In this document: piece by piece, positions 51,327 through 59,631 of the stretch
Numbering within the stretch: the stretch's first letter is position 1
Layout of the letters: each line of letters opens with the position of its first letter
From: Verrucomicrobia bacterium UBA1200
GTDB lineage: Bacteria > Verrucomicrobiota > Kiritimatiellia > RFP12 > UBA1067
Length of the DNA: 64,000 nt
Direction of reading: 5' to 3'
Assembly (NCBI GenBank): GCA_002309765.1
Contig: DBXY01000010.1
Span: forward strand, 5,808 to 69,807
Made by a program: the position numbers and the translations under genes
The notes under the pieces: model-generated
Database searches by the model: none
Seen by the model: only the letters and a program-made list of their open reading frames with translations
Told to the model about the DNA's origin: nothing

Positions 51327-52013
51327 TCAATTCGCACCTTCGCGATGCAACAGCCCCATCACGGTGCGTCCGTTTCTCCCATCGGCAAATGCCGATATTA
51401 TGCACTGTTTTTTGCCCGAAGTAAAGATTGCGCACCCGTTGTTTACCGGTGAGGCGGCTTTCCAGCCGGAGGCAACCAGTTCATTGGCGGCCTGCGCCAA
51501 CGCCGAGGCCTGCGGTTCGGCGCACTCGGTGCTGACAAACGAACAGCGAGTCTGTTCGCATCTGGCGGAAAAACGCAATTCGCCGGGCAACACCTGCGGC
51601 ACCCGATCCGGCCACGACGGGGTGCCGGTCTCGCCGCCCAAGCCCTCAACCGCCACGGCAGAGCAACGGTCAGACCCATCGGGCGACGGCAACACCAACA
51701 CCATCTCCCGCCGTCCGTTCTGCTCGCGACTCAGCATAACCGCCCCGCTTGCGGGCTGCGGCGGGGACAGTTTCAATTTGGCGGCCACCCGTTCGGACAA
51801 ATCCCGGACCGAAGTCCCAACAAAACTGAACACGGTCAACGATCCGTCAACACCGTTAACGTTCACCTCCGTGGCGTAGGTTTTGTTGCCGCCCAAGCCC
51901 TTCAATACCGAAGACGCGGTGGCGGGGATACGCCAAAAAAAGTCCGCCCTGGCCGCCAGAGCCGCCACCAGCAGAATAATCGCCCACCGCCATCTCAACC
52001 GCTTCGTCTTCAC
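51327..52013 (-). CDS. Secreted protein of unknown function in the Tad cluster
   Basis: This 228-residue protein starts at GTG 52013, which overlaps the stop of the TadE-like gene by four bases (GTGA), a common coupling signal. A basic, hydrophobic leader (MKTKRLRWRWAIILLVAALA) indicates export. The mature part has four cysteines, in SDRCSAVAVEG, SARCEQTRCSFVSTEC and NNGCAIF, which could form disulfides. I recognise no family. Its place between TadE-like and CpaB genes suggests a pilus-related periplasmic role. Confidence 0.65.
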   Translation of the reverse strand: MKTKRLRWRWAIILLVAALAARADFFWRIPATASSVLKGLGGNKTYATEVNVNGVDGSLTVFSFVGTSVRDLSERVAAKLKLSPPQPASGAVMLSREQNGRREMVLVLPSPDGSDRCSAVAVEGLGGETGTPSWPDRVPQVLPGELRFSARCEQTRCSFVSTECAEPQASALAQAANELVASGWKAASPVNNGCAIFTSGKKQCIISAFADGRNGRTVMGLLHREGAN

Positions 52014-52549
52014 AGCAAACCGCCCATCAGAGGCATCCAAACCTCTTCTTTGATTTTAACCGACTCCTTGCCGTACACCGTATCGCGAATCACCGGCTCT
52101 ACCGGCACATCTAGCGTCTCGTCGGTATGCACCCCGGTCAACAGCCCGCCCATGCCGCCGTTCTCGCGCAAGACGGACATGGAGACGGCCAACCGCGTGT
52201 TTGGCGACACATACGACCAGTCGGAATCGTTGTGCCCCGCCGTGGAACAGGAGGTAAGCGTAGAGATGGAAGCGGCCAACCCCACCCCGCTTTTTTGTTT
52301 CTTGTCGTCCGCAGTGTAGGCAATGTTGTCCTGCCCCTCCTGCCAGTCTTTGATATACTCCGGGGTATCGGCCAGCGCGGCGGCGGACATGGCCTTCTCT
52401 CCCGCCGTGCCGCGAATCACGGAATGCAAAAACAGCGAGGACCACACCATCTTGTTGATGTGTAGGATCCCGGTAATAACCAACAGCAGCAGCAACACTG
52501 CCACCATTAGTTCAATCATCGCCTGTCCATCGCACCCGCGCCGCAACAT
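52010..52549 (-). CDS. TadE-like pseudopilin
   Basis: This 179-residue protein opens with the TadE signature GQAMIELMVAVLLLLLVITG: a Gly before the hydrophobic helix, with the conserved Glu five residues on. Such minor pseudopilins are processed by a TadV/GspO-type peptidase, none of which is encoded here. The remainder is a soluble domain with no clear motif. It starts 11 bases after the nadA stop and overlaps the next gene by four bases. Confidence 0.75.
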   Translation of the reverse strand: MLRRGCDGQAMIELMVAVLLLLLVITGILHINKMVWSSLFLHSVIRGTAGEKAMSAAALADTPEYIKDWQEGQDNIAYTADDKKQKSGVGLAASISTLTSCSTAGHNDSDWSYVSPNTRLAVSMSVLRENGGMGGLLTGVHTDETLDVPVEPVIRDTVYGKESVKIKEEVWMPLMGGLL

Positions 52550-52560
52550 CTCGCCGTCCT

Positions 52561-53460
52561 TTAAGCTATCGCCAGCATCGCGTCAATCGCGCGTTTCGCC
52601 CGCACCGCAATCTCTTCCGGCACCACCACCCGGGTCTGCATCTCGCGCAGACTGTTCAACACATTATCCAGAGAAATCTTTTTCATGTTCGGACAAATCG
52701 TCCGCTCGTCCAACGGGTAAAAGCGCTTGGTCGGGTTCTCCTGTTGAAGACGGAACATGATGCCGGTTTCGGTGCCGACGATAAACTCCTGAATATCCTG
52801 CGATTTGACCCATCTGCACATTCCGCCGGTTGACAGTACCTGGTCGGCGGCATCGCGGAGTGGTTTCGCGCACTCGGGATGCACCATAACCGGAGCGCCG
52901 GGATGCGCGGCACGCGCCGATTCCACCAGCTTAGCTGTAAGTCGAGCATGGGTGGGGCAATATCCCGGCCACAGCACGAACTGTTTGCCCATTTGCTCCG
53001 AGGTGTAAGAACCCAAATGCCGGTCCGGCACAAAGATTATTTCGTGATCTTTAAACGCCTCGGCAACCTTAAGCGCGTTGGCCGAGGTCACGCAACAATC
53101 GCACTCGGCCTTGACTTCGGCGGTACTGTTCACATAACACAACACCTTGGCGCCGGGATGCTGACGTTTCAACTCCCGCACCTGTTCGCCGTTAATCATG
53201 TCCGCCATCGGGCAGCCGGCGCTCGGGTCCGGAATCAGCACCGTCTTGCCGGGATTGAGGATTGCCGCGGTTTCAGCCATGAAATATACGCCGCAAAACA
53301 CCACCACTTCCGCATCGATGTTGGTGGCCTTACGCGCCAACTCCAGCGAATCCCCGGTAAAATCGGCTATCGCCTGCACCTCGCCCACCTGGTAATTGTG
53401 GGCAAGGATAACCGCGTTACGCTCTTTGCGGAGTTTCTGGATCTCTTCCTGAATCGTCAT
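52561..53460 (-). CDS. nadA: Quinolinate synthase A
   Basis: The 299-residue [4Fe-4S] enzyme of NAD synthesis condenses iminoaspartate with dihydroxyacetone phosphate. The three cluster cysteines are Cys83 (AGCPMAD), Cys168 (GYCPTHAR) and Cys256 (RTICPNMKK), a spacing like that of the Thermotoga enzyme. AHNYQVGEVQAIADFTGDSL, YVNSTAEVKAE, DRHLGSY and MVHPEC are further family signatures. No nadB or nadC lies nearby. The neighbours upstream are a PfkB kinase and glycerol-1-phosphate dehydrogenase; downstream is the pilus set. Confidence 0.95.
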   Translation of the reverse strand: MTIQEEIQKLRKERNAVILAHNYQVGEVQAIADFTGDSLELARKATNIDAEVVVFCGVYFMAETAAILNPGKTVLIPDPSAGCPMADMINGEQVRELKRQHPGAKVLCYVNSTAEVKAECDCCVTSANALKVAEAFKDHEIIFVPDRHLGSYTSEQMGKQFVLWPGYCPTHARLTAKLVESARAAHPGAPVMVHPECAKPLRDAADQVLSTGGMCRWVKSQDIQEFIVGTETGIMFRLQQENPTKRFYPLDERTICPNMKKISLDNVLNSLREMQTRVVVPEEIAVRAKRAIDAMLAIA

Positions 53461-53480
53461 GACATTTCCAAATAACGGAG

Positions 53481-54554
53481 TTATCGCTGAACGCGGGCAT
53501 TACCTTTCCAAATCGCCCAAACCTGATCCTCGTCCGCCGGCTGACCGTAGTCCGTGAGCAGGGTTGTGGCCAACGCGCCGCACGCCCAGCCGAACTGGAT
53601 CCACTTTTCGCGGGGCCAATCTTTGAGAATGGCGTAAAGCAACCCGCCCACAAAACCGTCGCCGCCGCCGATACGGTCCAACACCGTGATTTCACGCGGC
53701 TCGACCAACTGCCACTCGCCCTCGGCGAACAGCAACGCTCCCCAAAGGTGGCGGTTGGTGTCCACCACCTGGCGCAAGGTAGTGCCGAACACCGAAGCGT
53801 TGGGATATCGCTTCCTTACGCATTCGATCATCCCCTTAAACCCGTCGATTTTGGCGCCGATACCCTCGCCGCCGGCTTCCGGTCCCTGCACCCCGAGGCA
53901 CAACTGGAAATCTTCCTCGTTCCCAACCAGAATATCCGCCAGCCCGGCGATCTCCGAGAACACCTCGCTCAGTTCCGCCTCACGCCCTTTCCAGAAAGAG
54001 GCGCGGTAGTTAAGATCAAACGCGATTTTACTGCCGTTGCGTTTGGCGACCCTGGCGATTTCCAGACAGAACCGGCTGGTGTCGGGAGAAAGCGCCGCGA
54101 TCAATCCGGAAAGATGCACCACCTGCACCCCTTCCGACGCGAAGATCCGCTCCAAATCGAAATCAGCCGCCTTAAGGGTTCTGCCGACTTCGCCGGAACG
54201 GTCATTCCAAACCCGCGGTCCGCGCGAACCGTAACCGCTGTCCGCAATATTAATCTGGTGGCGGTATCCCCAAGGTCCGCCCTGCTCGACTTCCGGCCCT
54301 TCATAGTCCATGTGGCGCGAGGCCAAATTGTCTTTGATCAGGCGAGAGATCGGGCTGCCCTTGACAAAGGCGGTCAACACTTTAACCGGTAGACCAAGAT
54401 AGGAAGCCACGCTGGCAACGTTGGTCTCGGCGCTGGTGGCCTGCATCTGGAACATACCGCCGCAATGCACGGGTTGCCCGTTGACCGGCGTTATCCGCAA
54501 TCCCATGCTCGTGGGAACCAGCAATGCGTATTTACAATCAGCTTTCAGTTTCAA
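53481..54554 (-). CDS. PfkB-family sugar kinase, KDG kinase-like
   Basis: This 357-residue ribokinase-fold enzyme starts at TTG 54554: AAAGGAG stands seven bases before it, and the stop of araM is 17 bases upstream. AETNVASVASYLGLPVKVLT, KIAFDLNYRASFW and VGNEEDFQLCLGV match 2-keto-3-deoxygluconate kinases. The catalytic signature, usually DTxGAGD, reads LDRIGGGDGFVGGLL, keeping the catalytic Asp. It would phosphorylate keto-deoxygluconate or a similar acid sugar from uronate breakdown; no aldolase or dehydratase is next to it. Confidence 0.78.
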   Translation of the reverse strand: MKLKADCKYALLVPTSMGLRITPVNGQPVHCGGMFQMQATSAETNVASVASYLGLPVKVLTAFVKGSPISRLIKDNLASRHMDYEGPEVEQGGPWGYRHQINIADSGYGSRGPRVWNDRSGEVGRTLKAADFDLERIFASEGVQVVHLSGLIAALSPDTSRFCLEIARVAKRNGSKIAFDLNYRASFWKGREAELSEVFSEIAGLADILVGNEEDFQLCLGVQGPEAGGEGIGAKIDGFKGMIECVRKRYPNASVFGTTLRQVVDTNRHLWGALLFAEGEWQLVEPREITVLDRIGGGDGFVGGLLYAILKDWPREKWIQFGWACGALATTLLTDYGQPADEDQVWAIWKGNARVQR

Positions 54555-54571
54555 TCTGCGGCTCCTTTCTT

Positions 54572-55912
54572 CTAACACTCCCAGACTCCGCCCTTGCCGA
54601 ACAACCGGTTCAGCAACTCAGGCACCAACCCCAACCGCGAAACCAGATCCAGCGAGAAATAACGGTTGCGCATGTAAGGGATTCCGGCGAAGGTGTCGCG
54701 GAAACGCTGGCGACTGATGCCGATCTGCTCCGGTTCGTAAGGGGCGCCAACCGCCTTCAGCGCCGAACGGATCTCGTCGAATCCCATGATCTGCGCCCGC
54801 ATCTTGGCGGACAACTCCGGCCACATCCGTTTAATCGACTCCAGCTCTCCGCGCAACTGTTCCGGCGCCAAATACTTGCCGCGCATCTCGCTCATCGCAC
54901 GTTCAATATGCGCCGGGCGGTCGCCATACACTTGCGGGAAGGTGGCGGCCAATGACTCAAACGTCGGCCACCAACCTTTCACGCAGGCATCCACATCCAA
55001 ATTGGCGATATCCCGCGACAGGAGGAATTCTATCGTGGCGGTGGAAGCCAAAGTCCCGATTCCGACTTTGAATCCGTGCGAAACGTGCTTGCCGCCGTAA
55101 CACAACCCCTCCATGTCCCAATAATGCGAGAACTGGTGCTCCGTTCCGGACGCCGGCCTCGACGACCCCATCGCCTGCATGGCGAAACCGCTCATCACCA
55201 ACCCCTCGCAAAGCTTTTCGGTTTCGGTGACATCTCCGGCCGCGCAAGCCGCCGGCTTTGACAGCGAATCGCGCAACGGTCCCTGCACAAACTTCCATGC
55301 CGCGTCATGAATCCGTTCCGAACCGATCGCGTCCGCCAAAATCCAATCCGCGCCGGCCGGCACTTTTGCCAGCAAATCGGCGTATCCGGCCGCCACCAGC
55401 TCCTTGGGGGCTTCCGCCGCCACCTTGCTGTCCACGATGCATCCCAACGGGGCGGGGCAACTCATCGTCTGCTTAATGCCGTCCTTGGTGATTGACGCGC
55501 CGTAAGAGGTATAGCCGTCCATCGATGCCGCCGTTCCAACCACCATGTAACGGCGACCCAGCCGGTGCGACACCAGTTTGCACAAGTCGTTAATCACGCC
55601 CGAACCAACCGCCACCGCCACCGCGTCCACTTTGGCGAGCGCGGATTCCAACTGTTCGATATAACTCCATTCCGCAAACAATTCCGGGTCGGAAAAAACA
55701 AAAGCCGATTCGGTCGGCACCCCTGCAGAACGCAGTCTGGCATCGACCTCTTGTCCGGCCACCGCCCAAGTGTTGGTATCGGCCACCACCACCGCCCGCT
55801 GTTTTGGGAACAGCGAAACAAACATCTCCGCCGCCCGTGCGGTCGCGCCGGATCCAATGACACAGGCTTTAGTGTCGGTGGTCTTCGTCAAAGCTTCCTC
55901 GATCAACGTCAT
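54572..55912 (-). CDS. araM: sn-Glycerol-1-phosphate dehydrogenase, AraM/EgsA type
   Basis: This 446-residue member of the iron-alcohol-dehydrogenase fold has VIGSGATARAAEM, VAVGSGVINDLCK (NAD site), GTAASMDGYTSYGA, metal ligands in GYADLLAK, GTEHQFSHYWDM and VSHGFKVGIGT. These are specific for G1P dehydrogenases, which reduce dihydroxyacetone phosphate to glycerol-1-phosphate; AraM of Bacillus uses it for a heptaprenylglyceryl lipid. The start ATG 55912 has GAGG nine bases upstream. It opens a long minus-strand array from the promoter at 55948-55976. A PcrB-type prenyltransferase is not in the window. Confidence 0.88.
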   Translation of the reverse strand: MTLIEEALTKTTDTKACVIGSGATARAAEMFVSLFPKQRAVVVADTNTWAVAGQEVDARLRSAGVPTESAFVFSDPELFAEWSYIEQLESALAKVDAVAVAVGSGVINDLCKLVSHRLGRRYMVVGTAASMDGYTSYGASITKDGIKQTMSCPAPLGCIVDSKVAAEAPKELVAAGYADLLAKVPAGADWILADAIGSERIHDAAWKFVQGPLRDSLSKPAACAAGDVTETEKLCEGLVMSGFAMQAMGSSRPASGTEHQFSHYWDMEGLCYGGKHVSHGFKVGIGTLASTATIEFLLSRDIANLDVDACVKGWWPTFESLAATFPQVYGDRPAHIERAMSEMRGKYLAPEQLRGELESIKRMWPELSAKMRAQIMGFDEIRSALKAVGAPYEPEQIGISRQRFRDTFAGIPYMRNRYFSLDLVSRLGLVPELLNRLFGKGGVWEC

Positions 55913-55947
55913 TGCTATGCACCTCACCTAGGATTTGAAATGCCATT

Positions 55948-55976
55948 ATGATACCCTAAATACGCGCAAAAATCAA
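55948..55976 (-). promoter_or_regulatory. Promoter of the araM-led gene array
   Basis: Minus strand: -35 TTGATT (55971-55976), 17-base spacer, -10 TATCAT (55948-55953), 36 bases before the ATG. Confidence 0.65.
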
Positions 55977-56091
55977 CCATGCAATCCAAATCTGGGAAAA
56001 ATATGTTTTTTACGCCAAACTCCCCAGCCGGAGCAAGGAAGGGGCGGAAAATCGCAGATGTTACTTTACACCGGTTCGGATTTTTTTGGGC

Positions 56092-56121
56092 TTGCCTTTT
56101 TATGCCGTAATAAGCTAAAAT
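56092..56121 (+). promoter_or_regulatory. Promoter of the ferredoxin gene
   Basis: -35 TTGCCT (56092-56097), 18-base spacer, -10 TAAAAT (56116-56121), about 75 bases before the ferredoxin ATG. Confidence 0.55.
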
Positions 56122-56195
56122 TCTTACCAATCAGAGCAAAGGAAGGTTGAAAAGGGTTTTCGCCGGTTTTTGCGCTGACACAAGGAGAACAAACC

Positions 56196-56369
56196 ATGGC
56201 TTATAAAATCAATCAGGACCAGTGCGTTGGATGCGGTCTCTGCGCCAGCAACTGCCCGGTGGAAGCGATTGCCGCTGACGGCGACAAGTACAAAATCGAT
56301 TCCGACAAGTGCGTTGACTGCGGAGCTTGCGCCGGCAACTGCCCGAGCGAAGCGATCGCTCCGGAATGA
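56196..56369 (+). CDS. 2[4Fe-4S] ferredoxin, clostridial type
   Basis: A 57-residue electron carrier. Two CX2CX2CX3CP motifs stand at residues 10-21 (CVGCGLCASNCP) and 39-50 (CVDCGACAGNCP), with internal sequence symmetry of the two halves (VEAIA / SEAIA). CAAGGAG seven bases before ATG 56196 sets the start. It has its own promoter and a terminator-like hairpin at 56385-56412, so it is probably monocistronic. It is a low-potential donor of anaerobic metabolism, for instance for pyruvate:ferredoxin oxidoreductase or hydrogenase encoded elsewhere. Confidence 0.95.
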   Translation: MAYKINQDQCVGCGLCASNCPVEAIAADGDKYKIDSDKCVDCGACAGNCPSEAIAPE

Positions 56370-56384
56370 TCAGCCTGAAACGCG

Positions 56385-56412
56385 ATGCCCTGGCCTCGAA
56401 CGGCCGGGGCAT
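56385..56412 (+). terminator. Terminator-like hairpin after the ferredoxin gene
   Basis: ATGCCCTGGCC (56385-56395), loop TCGAAC, GGCCGGGGCAT (56402-56412): an 11-pair stem with one T-G pair, followed by the AT-rich TAAGTTATAAG, though without a long T run. Confidence 0.6.
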
Positions 56413-56461
56413 TAAGTTATAAGCCACGCCTTCTCAACGTTATTTTTATTGGAGACACGCC

Positions 56462-57796
56462 ATGACCTACGAAACCGCTTCAGAACTTCTGTCACAAAAC
56501 GGGCAATCTCAGGTTTTAAAGTTTTGGGACCGGCTCAACGCGGATGAACGCGACGCGCTGCTGGCGCAGATCGAGCGTCTGGATTTCGATTCTCTCTCCC
56601 GCATGCAAAACCTGATGGCCAACCCGCCCGCCCCGGAAGGCGGTAACCCCGAAGCCCCAAATGTGGTGGAATGGACGCCCGAACTTTACGCCGAGGCCAA
56701 AGCCGTCGGCGAACGGGAACTGCGCGCCGGACATGTGGCGGTGCTGGTGGTGGCGGGCGGACAGGGTTCCCGTCTGGGTTATGACGGGCCAAAAGGCTGC
56801 TACTCCATTGGTCCGGTTTCGGGGGCATCGCTGTTTTACTTCCACGCACGTAAAATCGTTGCGTTGTCCCGCAAATTTGGTGTCCGAATCCCCTTCTACG
56901 TGATGACCAGCGAGGTAAACAACGCCGCCACCGTCAAGCATTTTGAGGAAAACGATTACTTCGGAATCGACAAGCGTGATGTAATCTTTTTCATTCAGGG
57001 GCTTTGGCCCGCGTTGGATCAGCAAGGGAAAATCATTCTCGACCAGCCTGGCCACATTTTCATGAGCCCGGACGGACACGGCGGAACCCTCACCGCGTTG
57101 CTTAAAAACGGCTGTCTGGAGGACATGGAGCGCCGCGGCATCCGCGAGGTCTTTTATTTCCAAGTGGACAACCCGATGGTGGAAATCGCCAACCCGGCGT
57201 TTATCGGACTGCACACCCTCCGCAACGCCGACATCTCGCTTAAGCTTTGCGCCAAGCGCGATCCCTACGAAAAGGTCGGCATGGTGGTGGTTCGCGGCGA
57301 CCGATTCGGTATGGTGGAATACAGCGAGTTGACCGATGAGCAGGCCAACCGGCGCACCGAAACCGGTGACCTCTACTTCAAGTACGGCAGTGTGGCGATA
57401 CACATTTTCTCGCTCGACTTCATGAAGCTCGAAGCGAACAAAGCGATGCCGCTCCATATCGCCCACAAAAAGATCCCGGTATGCCAGGATGACGGGACGG
57501 TGGTCAAACCGAGCAGCAACAACGGTTGCAAATTCGAGAAATTCATCTTCGACGTACTGCCCGACGCCAAAACCGTGTTGAACGTAGCGTTCGACCGCAA
57601 CGAAGAATTTTCGCCGGTCAAGAACGCCGAGGGCGAGGATTCGCCGGAAACCTGCCGCCGCGATCTCCAAGCCAAATGGGCGCGCTGGTTCGTGGCCGCC
57701 GGCATGGCTACGCCAACCGTCCCGTTGGAGATTGATCCCGCCTACGCGATGGACGCCGAAGATCTCGCGGCAAAAGGCATTCTGTTGCGGGATTGA
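56462..57796 (+). CDS. UDP-sugar pyrophosphorylase, UAP1/UDPGP family
   Basis: This 444-residue eukaryote-type nucleotidyltransferase forms UDP-GlcNAc or UDP-glucose from UTP and the sugar-1-phosphate. The nucleotide loop is VVAGGQGSRLGYDGPKG (about 96-112), followed by FYVMTSEVNNAAT, IFMSPDGHGGTLTAL, FYFQVDNPMVEIANPAF, and KPSSNNGCKFEKFIFDVLP, where the NGxKFE segment favours UAP1-like UDP-GlcNAc pyrophosphorylases. Bacteria normally use GlmU for this; UDPGP-type enzymes are frequent in Bacteroidetes and PVC groups. The gene stands alone between the ferredoxin and a convergent secreted-protein gene. Confidence 0.88.
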   Translation: MTYETASELLSQNGQSQVLKFWDRLNADERDALLAQIERLDFDSLSRMQNLMANPPAPEGGNPEAPNVVEWTPELYAEAKAVGERELRAGHVAVLVVAGGQGSRLGYDGPKGCYSIGPVSGASLFYFHARKIVALSRKFGVRIPFYVMTSEVNNAATVKHFEENDYFGIDKRDVIFFIQGLWPALDQQGKIILDQPGHIFMSPDGHGGTLTALLKNGCLEDMERRGIREVFYFQVDNPMVEIANPAFIGLHTLRNADISLKLCAKRDPYEKVGMVVVRGDRFGMVEYSELTDEQANRRTETGDLYFKYGSVAIHIFSLDFMKLEANKAMPLHIAHKKIPVCQDDGTVVKPSSNNGCKFEKFIFDVLPDAKTVLNVAFDRNEEFSPVKNAEGEDSPETCRRDLQAKWARWFVAAGMATPTVPLEIDPAYAMDAEDLAAKGILLRD

Positions 57797-57809
57797 CCGA
57801 CTCGCGCCG

Positions 57810-59009
57810 TTATTTAACCGGCGCGCGGCGCAAACGGATCTTGTGGCCGACGGAACGGACGGTATCGGCGTTCACGCCGAAATGGCCCGCCACATAAAGC
57901 ATTCCGTCGGCACAAAAGGCGGTGTTCCAGATCTGGAACGAATTGTCCACCGACGGAAAAACGTTCTTGATTTCGGTAAACCCCGGCGCCGGACCGCCGG
58001 AAGAATTTTCCAACCCGGTGTCGTAAAGCAGCGGTTGGTCGGATACCACCATGGCGAACACCCGCGTTCCTTCGCGCTCCGCCATAATGTCACCGCGATA
58101 GTATTCGTCGGTCATATAAGTAACCGCCACGCGGCCGTCCGGCAGTGCCGCGATAAACGGGGCCGAACAGCGTTTTCCGGCGTCAAGGTTATGCGGGGCG
58201 GCCACCACCACCGGCGGAGTCCACACCTTGCCGTCTTTGGAGCGGGTCAGCCCCACCACAAACACCGAGTTGTGCCCGCTGTTGACGCGGTTGTAATCGA
58301 ACGTCTCGATCACCATCGCCCACGAACCATCCTTTAGCCGCACCACCGAAGGCATCCCGTCCCGCGAACGGCGGGGTTTACCGTCAATGGCAATCCTAGG
58401 CGTGGGATCCCATTTGCGGTTTTTGACGGAATAAAGAAAATAATTGATGGTCTGGTAGCTGTTCGAAACATGGTCGTCGGAATAATATAGCGCCACAGTG
58501 TCCGAATCAAGTTGTACCATGAACGGTTCCCAAAAACCGCGGAAGGTGTCCACCACGGTCTCTACCAGCACCAGCTCATTAGTGAAATTCTTGGCACCGG
58601 CATCGCCGTTCATCACGCGGATTGACGAATAGAACTCATCTCCCGGTTTAGCGGGTTTCCGGTTGGTGTGGGAGCGGTAAGCCAGCAATACCGATCCGTC
58701 CGGCAACACAAAAGGCTGCCAATTTGTTCTGGTAAGTTTATGCACCGCCCCGGACGGCAAACGCTGCTGATTGGCGCAACCCCCGTTAATCAGCAACCCG
58801 TTGCTCCAACTCGAAGCTTGATTGGTTGAAAAAAACACCCTGCCCATATCCGCCATGACCAGCGTGCGGTCGCTAAGCAACGCGAAACGCGGATAATCCC
58901 GCGACGGGATATCAGGGGTTAGCGCGGCAGAGTCGAATTTTAATTCCACCCCGCCACAGACCATTCCCGCAAGCGTTGCCGCCGCCAAACAAAGGCAAAA
59001 AATCCGCAT
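57810..59009 (-). CDS. Secreted sialidase-fold (BNR) protein
   Basis: This 399-residue exported protein (MRIFCLCLAAATLAGMVCGG) starts at 59009 with AAAGGA six bases upstream. Repeated blade motifs include FFSTNQASSWSNGLLI, DGSVLLAYRSHTN, DSDTVALYYSDDHVSNS, GLTRSKDGKVWTPP (an Asp-box, SxDGxxW) and ALPDGRVAVTYMTDEYY, as in six-bladed sialidase-like propellers. Whether the arginine triad of true sialidases exists cannot be judged without alignment; RDGMPSVVRLKDGSW is a candidate region. It is probably a glycan-binding or hydrolysing protein, last in the dehydrogenase-ruvA operon. Confidence 0.7.
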   Translation of the reverse strand: MRIFCLCLAAATLAGMVCGGVELKFDSAALTPDIPSRDYPRFALLSDRTLVMADMGRVFFSTNQASSWSNGLLINGGCANQQRLPSGAVHKLTRTNWQPFVLPDGSVLLAYRSHTNRKPAKPGDEFYSSIRVMNGDAGAKNFTNELVLVETVVDTFRGFWEPFMVQLDSDTVALYYSDDHVSNSYQTINYFLYSVKNRKWDPTPRIAIDGKPRRSRDGMPSVVRLKDGSWAMVIETFDYNRVNSGHNSVFVVGLTRSKDGKVWTPPVVVAAPHNLDAGKRCSAPFIAALPDGRVAVTYMTDEYYRGDIMAEREGTRVFAMVVSDQPLLYDTGLENSSGGPAPGFTEIKNVFPSVDNSFQIWNTAFCADGMLYVAGHFGVNADTVRSVGHKIRLRRAPVK

Positions 59010-59031
59010 CGAGCATCCTTTTCGCAGACGG

Positions 59032-59631
59032 TTATTTGGTGTTGAGCGCATGGCGCAACAACGTCTCGGTGTCTTTGGAATCCGGAAAAGCGTCAATGGC
59101 GGATTTAACCATCTTGCAAGCCTGGTCATGCGGGAAACCCAAGGACTCCAACGCCATGACCGTGTCACGCAAAACCGCGTTCTGCGGCTCGGCGGGTTTA
59201 CCGGACGCGGCACCGGCGATAGCCTCGAACGGGTTAATCTTGTCGCGCAACTCCACCACGATACGCTCGGCGGTTTTCTTCCCGATACCGTGGACCGAAC
59301 TGATCCGTTTGACGTTACTTTCCGAAATCGCCAGCGACAGCTCGGACACCGTTAACCCGCTCAACACGCTCAACGCCAGTTTGGGTCCGACCCCGTTGAC
59401 CTCGATCAACCGGCGAAACATCTCCTTTTCCCCGGGTTGAGCAAAGCCGAACAGCAACTGCGCATCCTCACGGATATGGTGGTAGATGTACAGTTTGCAG
59501 GGCGAACCCGAAGCCGGGAGCCGGTCGTAGGTGCTGAGAGAAATGAACACCTCATAACCGACCCCGTTAACATCGAGCAACGCCACCGATGGCGTTTTTT
59601 CCTCAAGAATGCCCTTCAAGAAGGCTATCAT
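59032..59631 (-). CDS. ruvA: Holliday junction DNA helicase subunit RuvA
   Basis: At 199 residues this is close to the E. coli length of 203. The OB-fold N-terminus (MIAFLKGILEE, GVGYEVFIS), the acidic pin region, two helix-hairpin-helix motifs (LIEVNGVGPKLALSVLSG and VHGIGKKTAERIVVELRD) and a RuvB-binding C-terminal domain (AVLRDTVMALESLG) are all present. It targets RuvB to Holliday junctions. ATG overlaps the stop of the upstream dehydrogenase by four bases (ATGA). ruvB and ruvC are not in the window. Confidence 0.95.
   Translation of the reverse strand: MIAFLKGILEEKTPSVALLDVNGVGYEVFISLSTYDRLPASGSPCKLYIYHHIREDAQLLFGFAQPGEKEMFRRLIEVNGVGPKLALSVLSGLTVSELSLAISESNVKRISSVHGIGKKTAERIVVELRDKINPFEAIAGAASGKPAEPQNAVLRDTVMALESLGFPHDQACKMVKSAIDAFPDSKDTETLLRHALNTK

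Noticed and set aside
56516..57670. Minus-strand open frame of 384 codons opposite the UDPGP gene
   Set aside because: Shadow of a well-supported gene.
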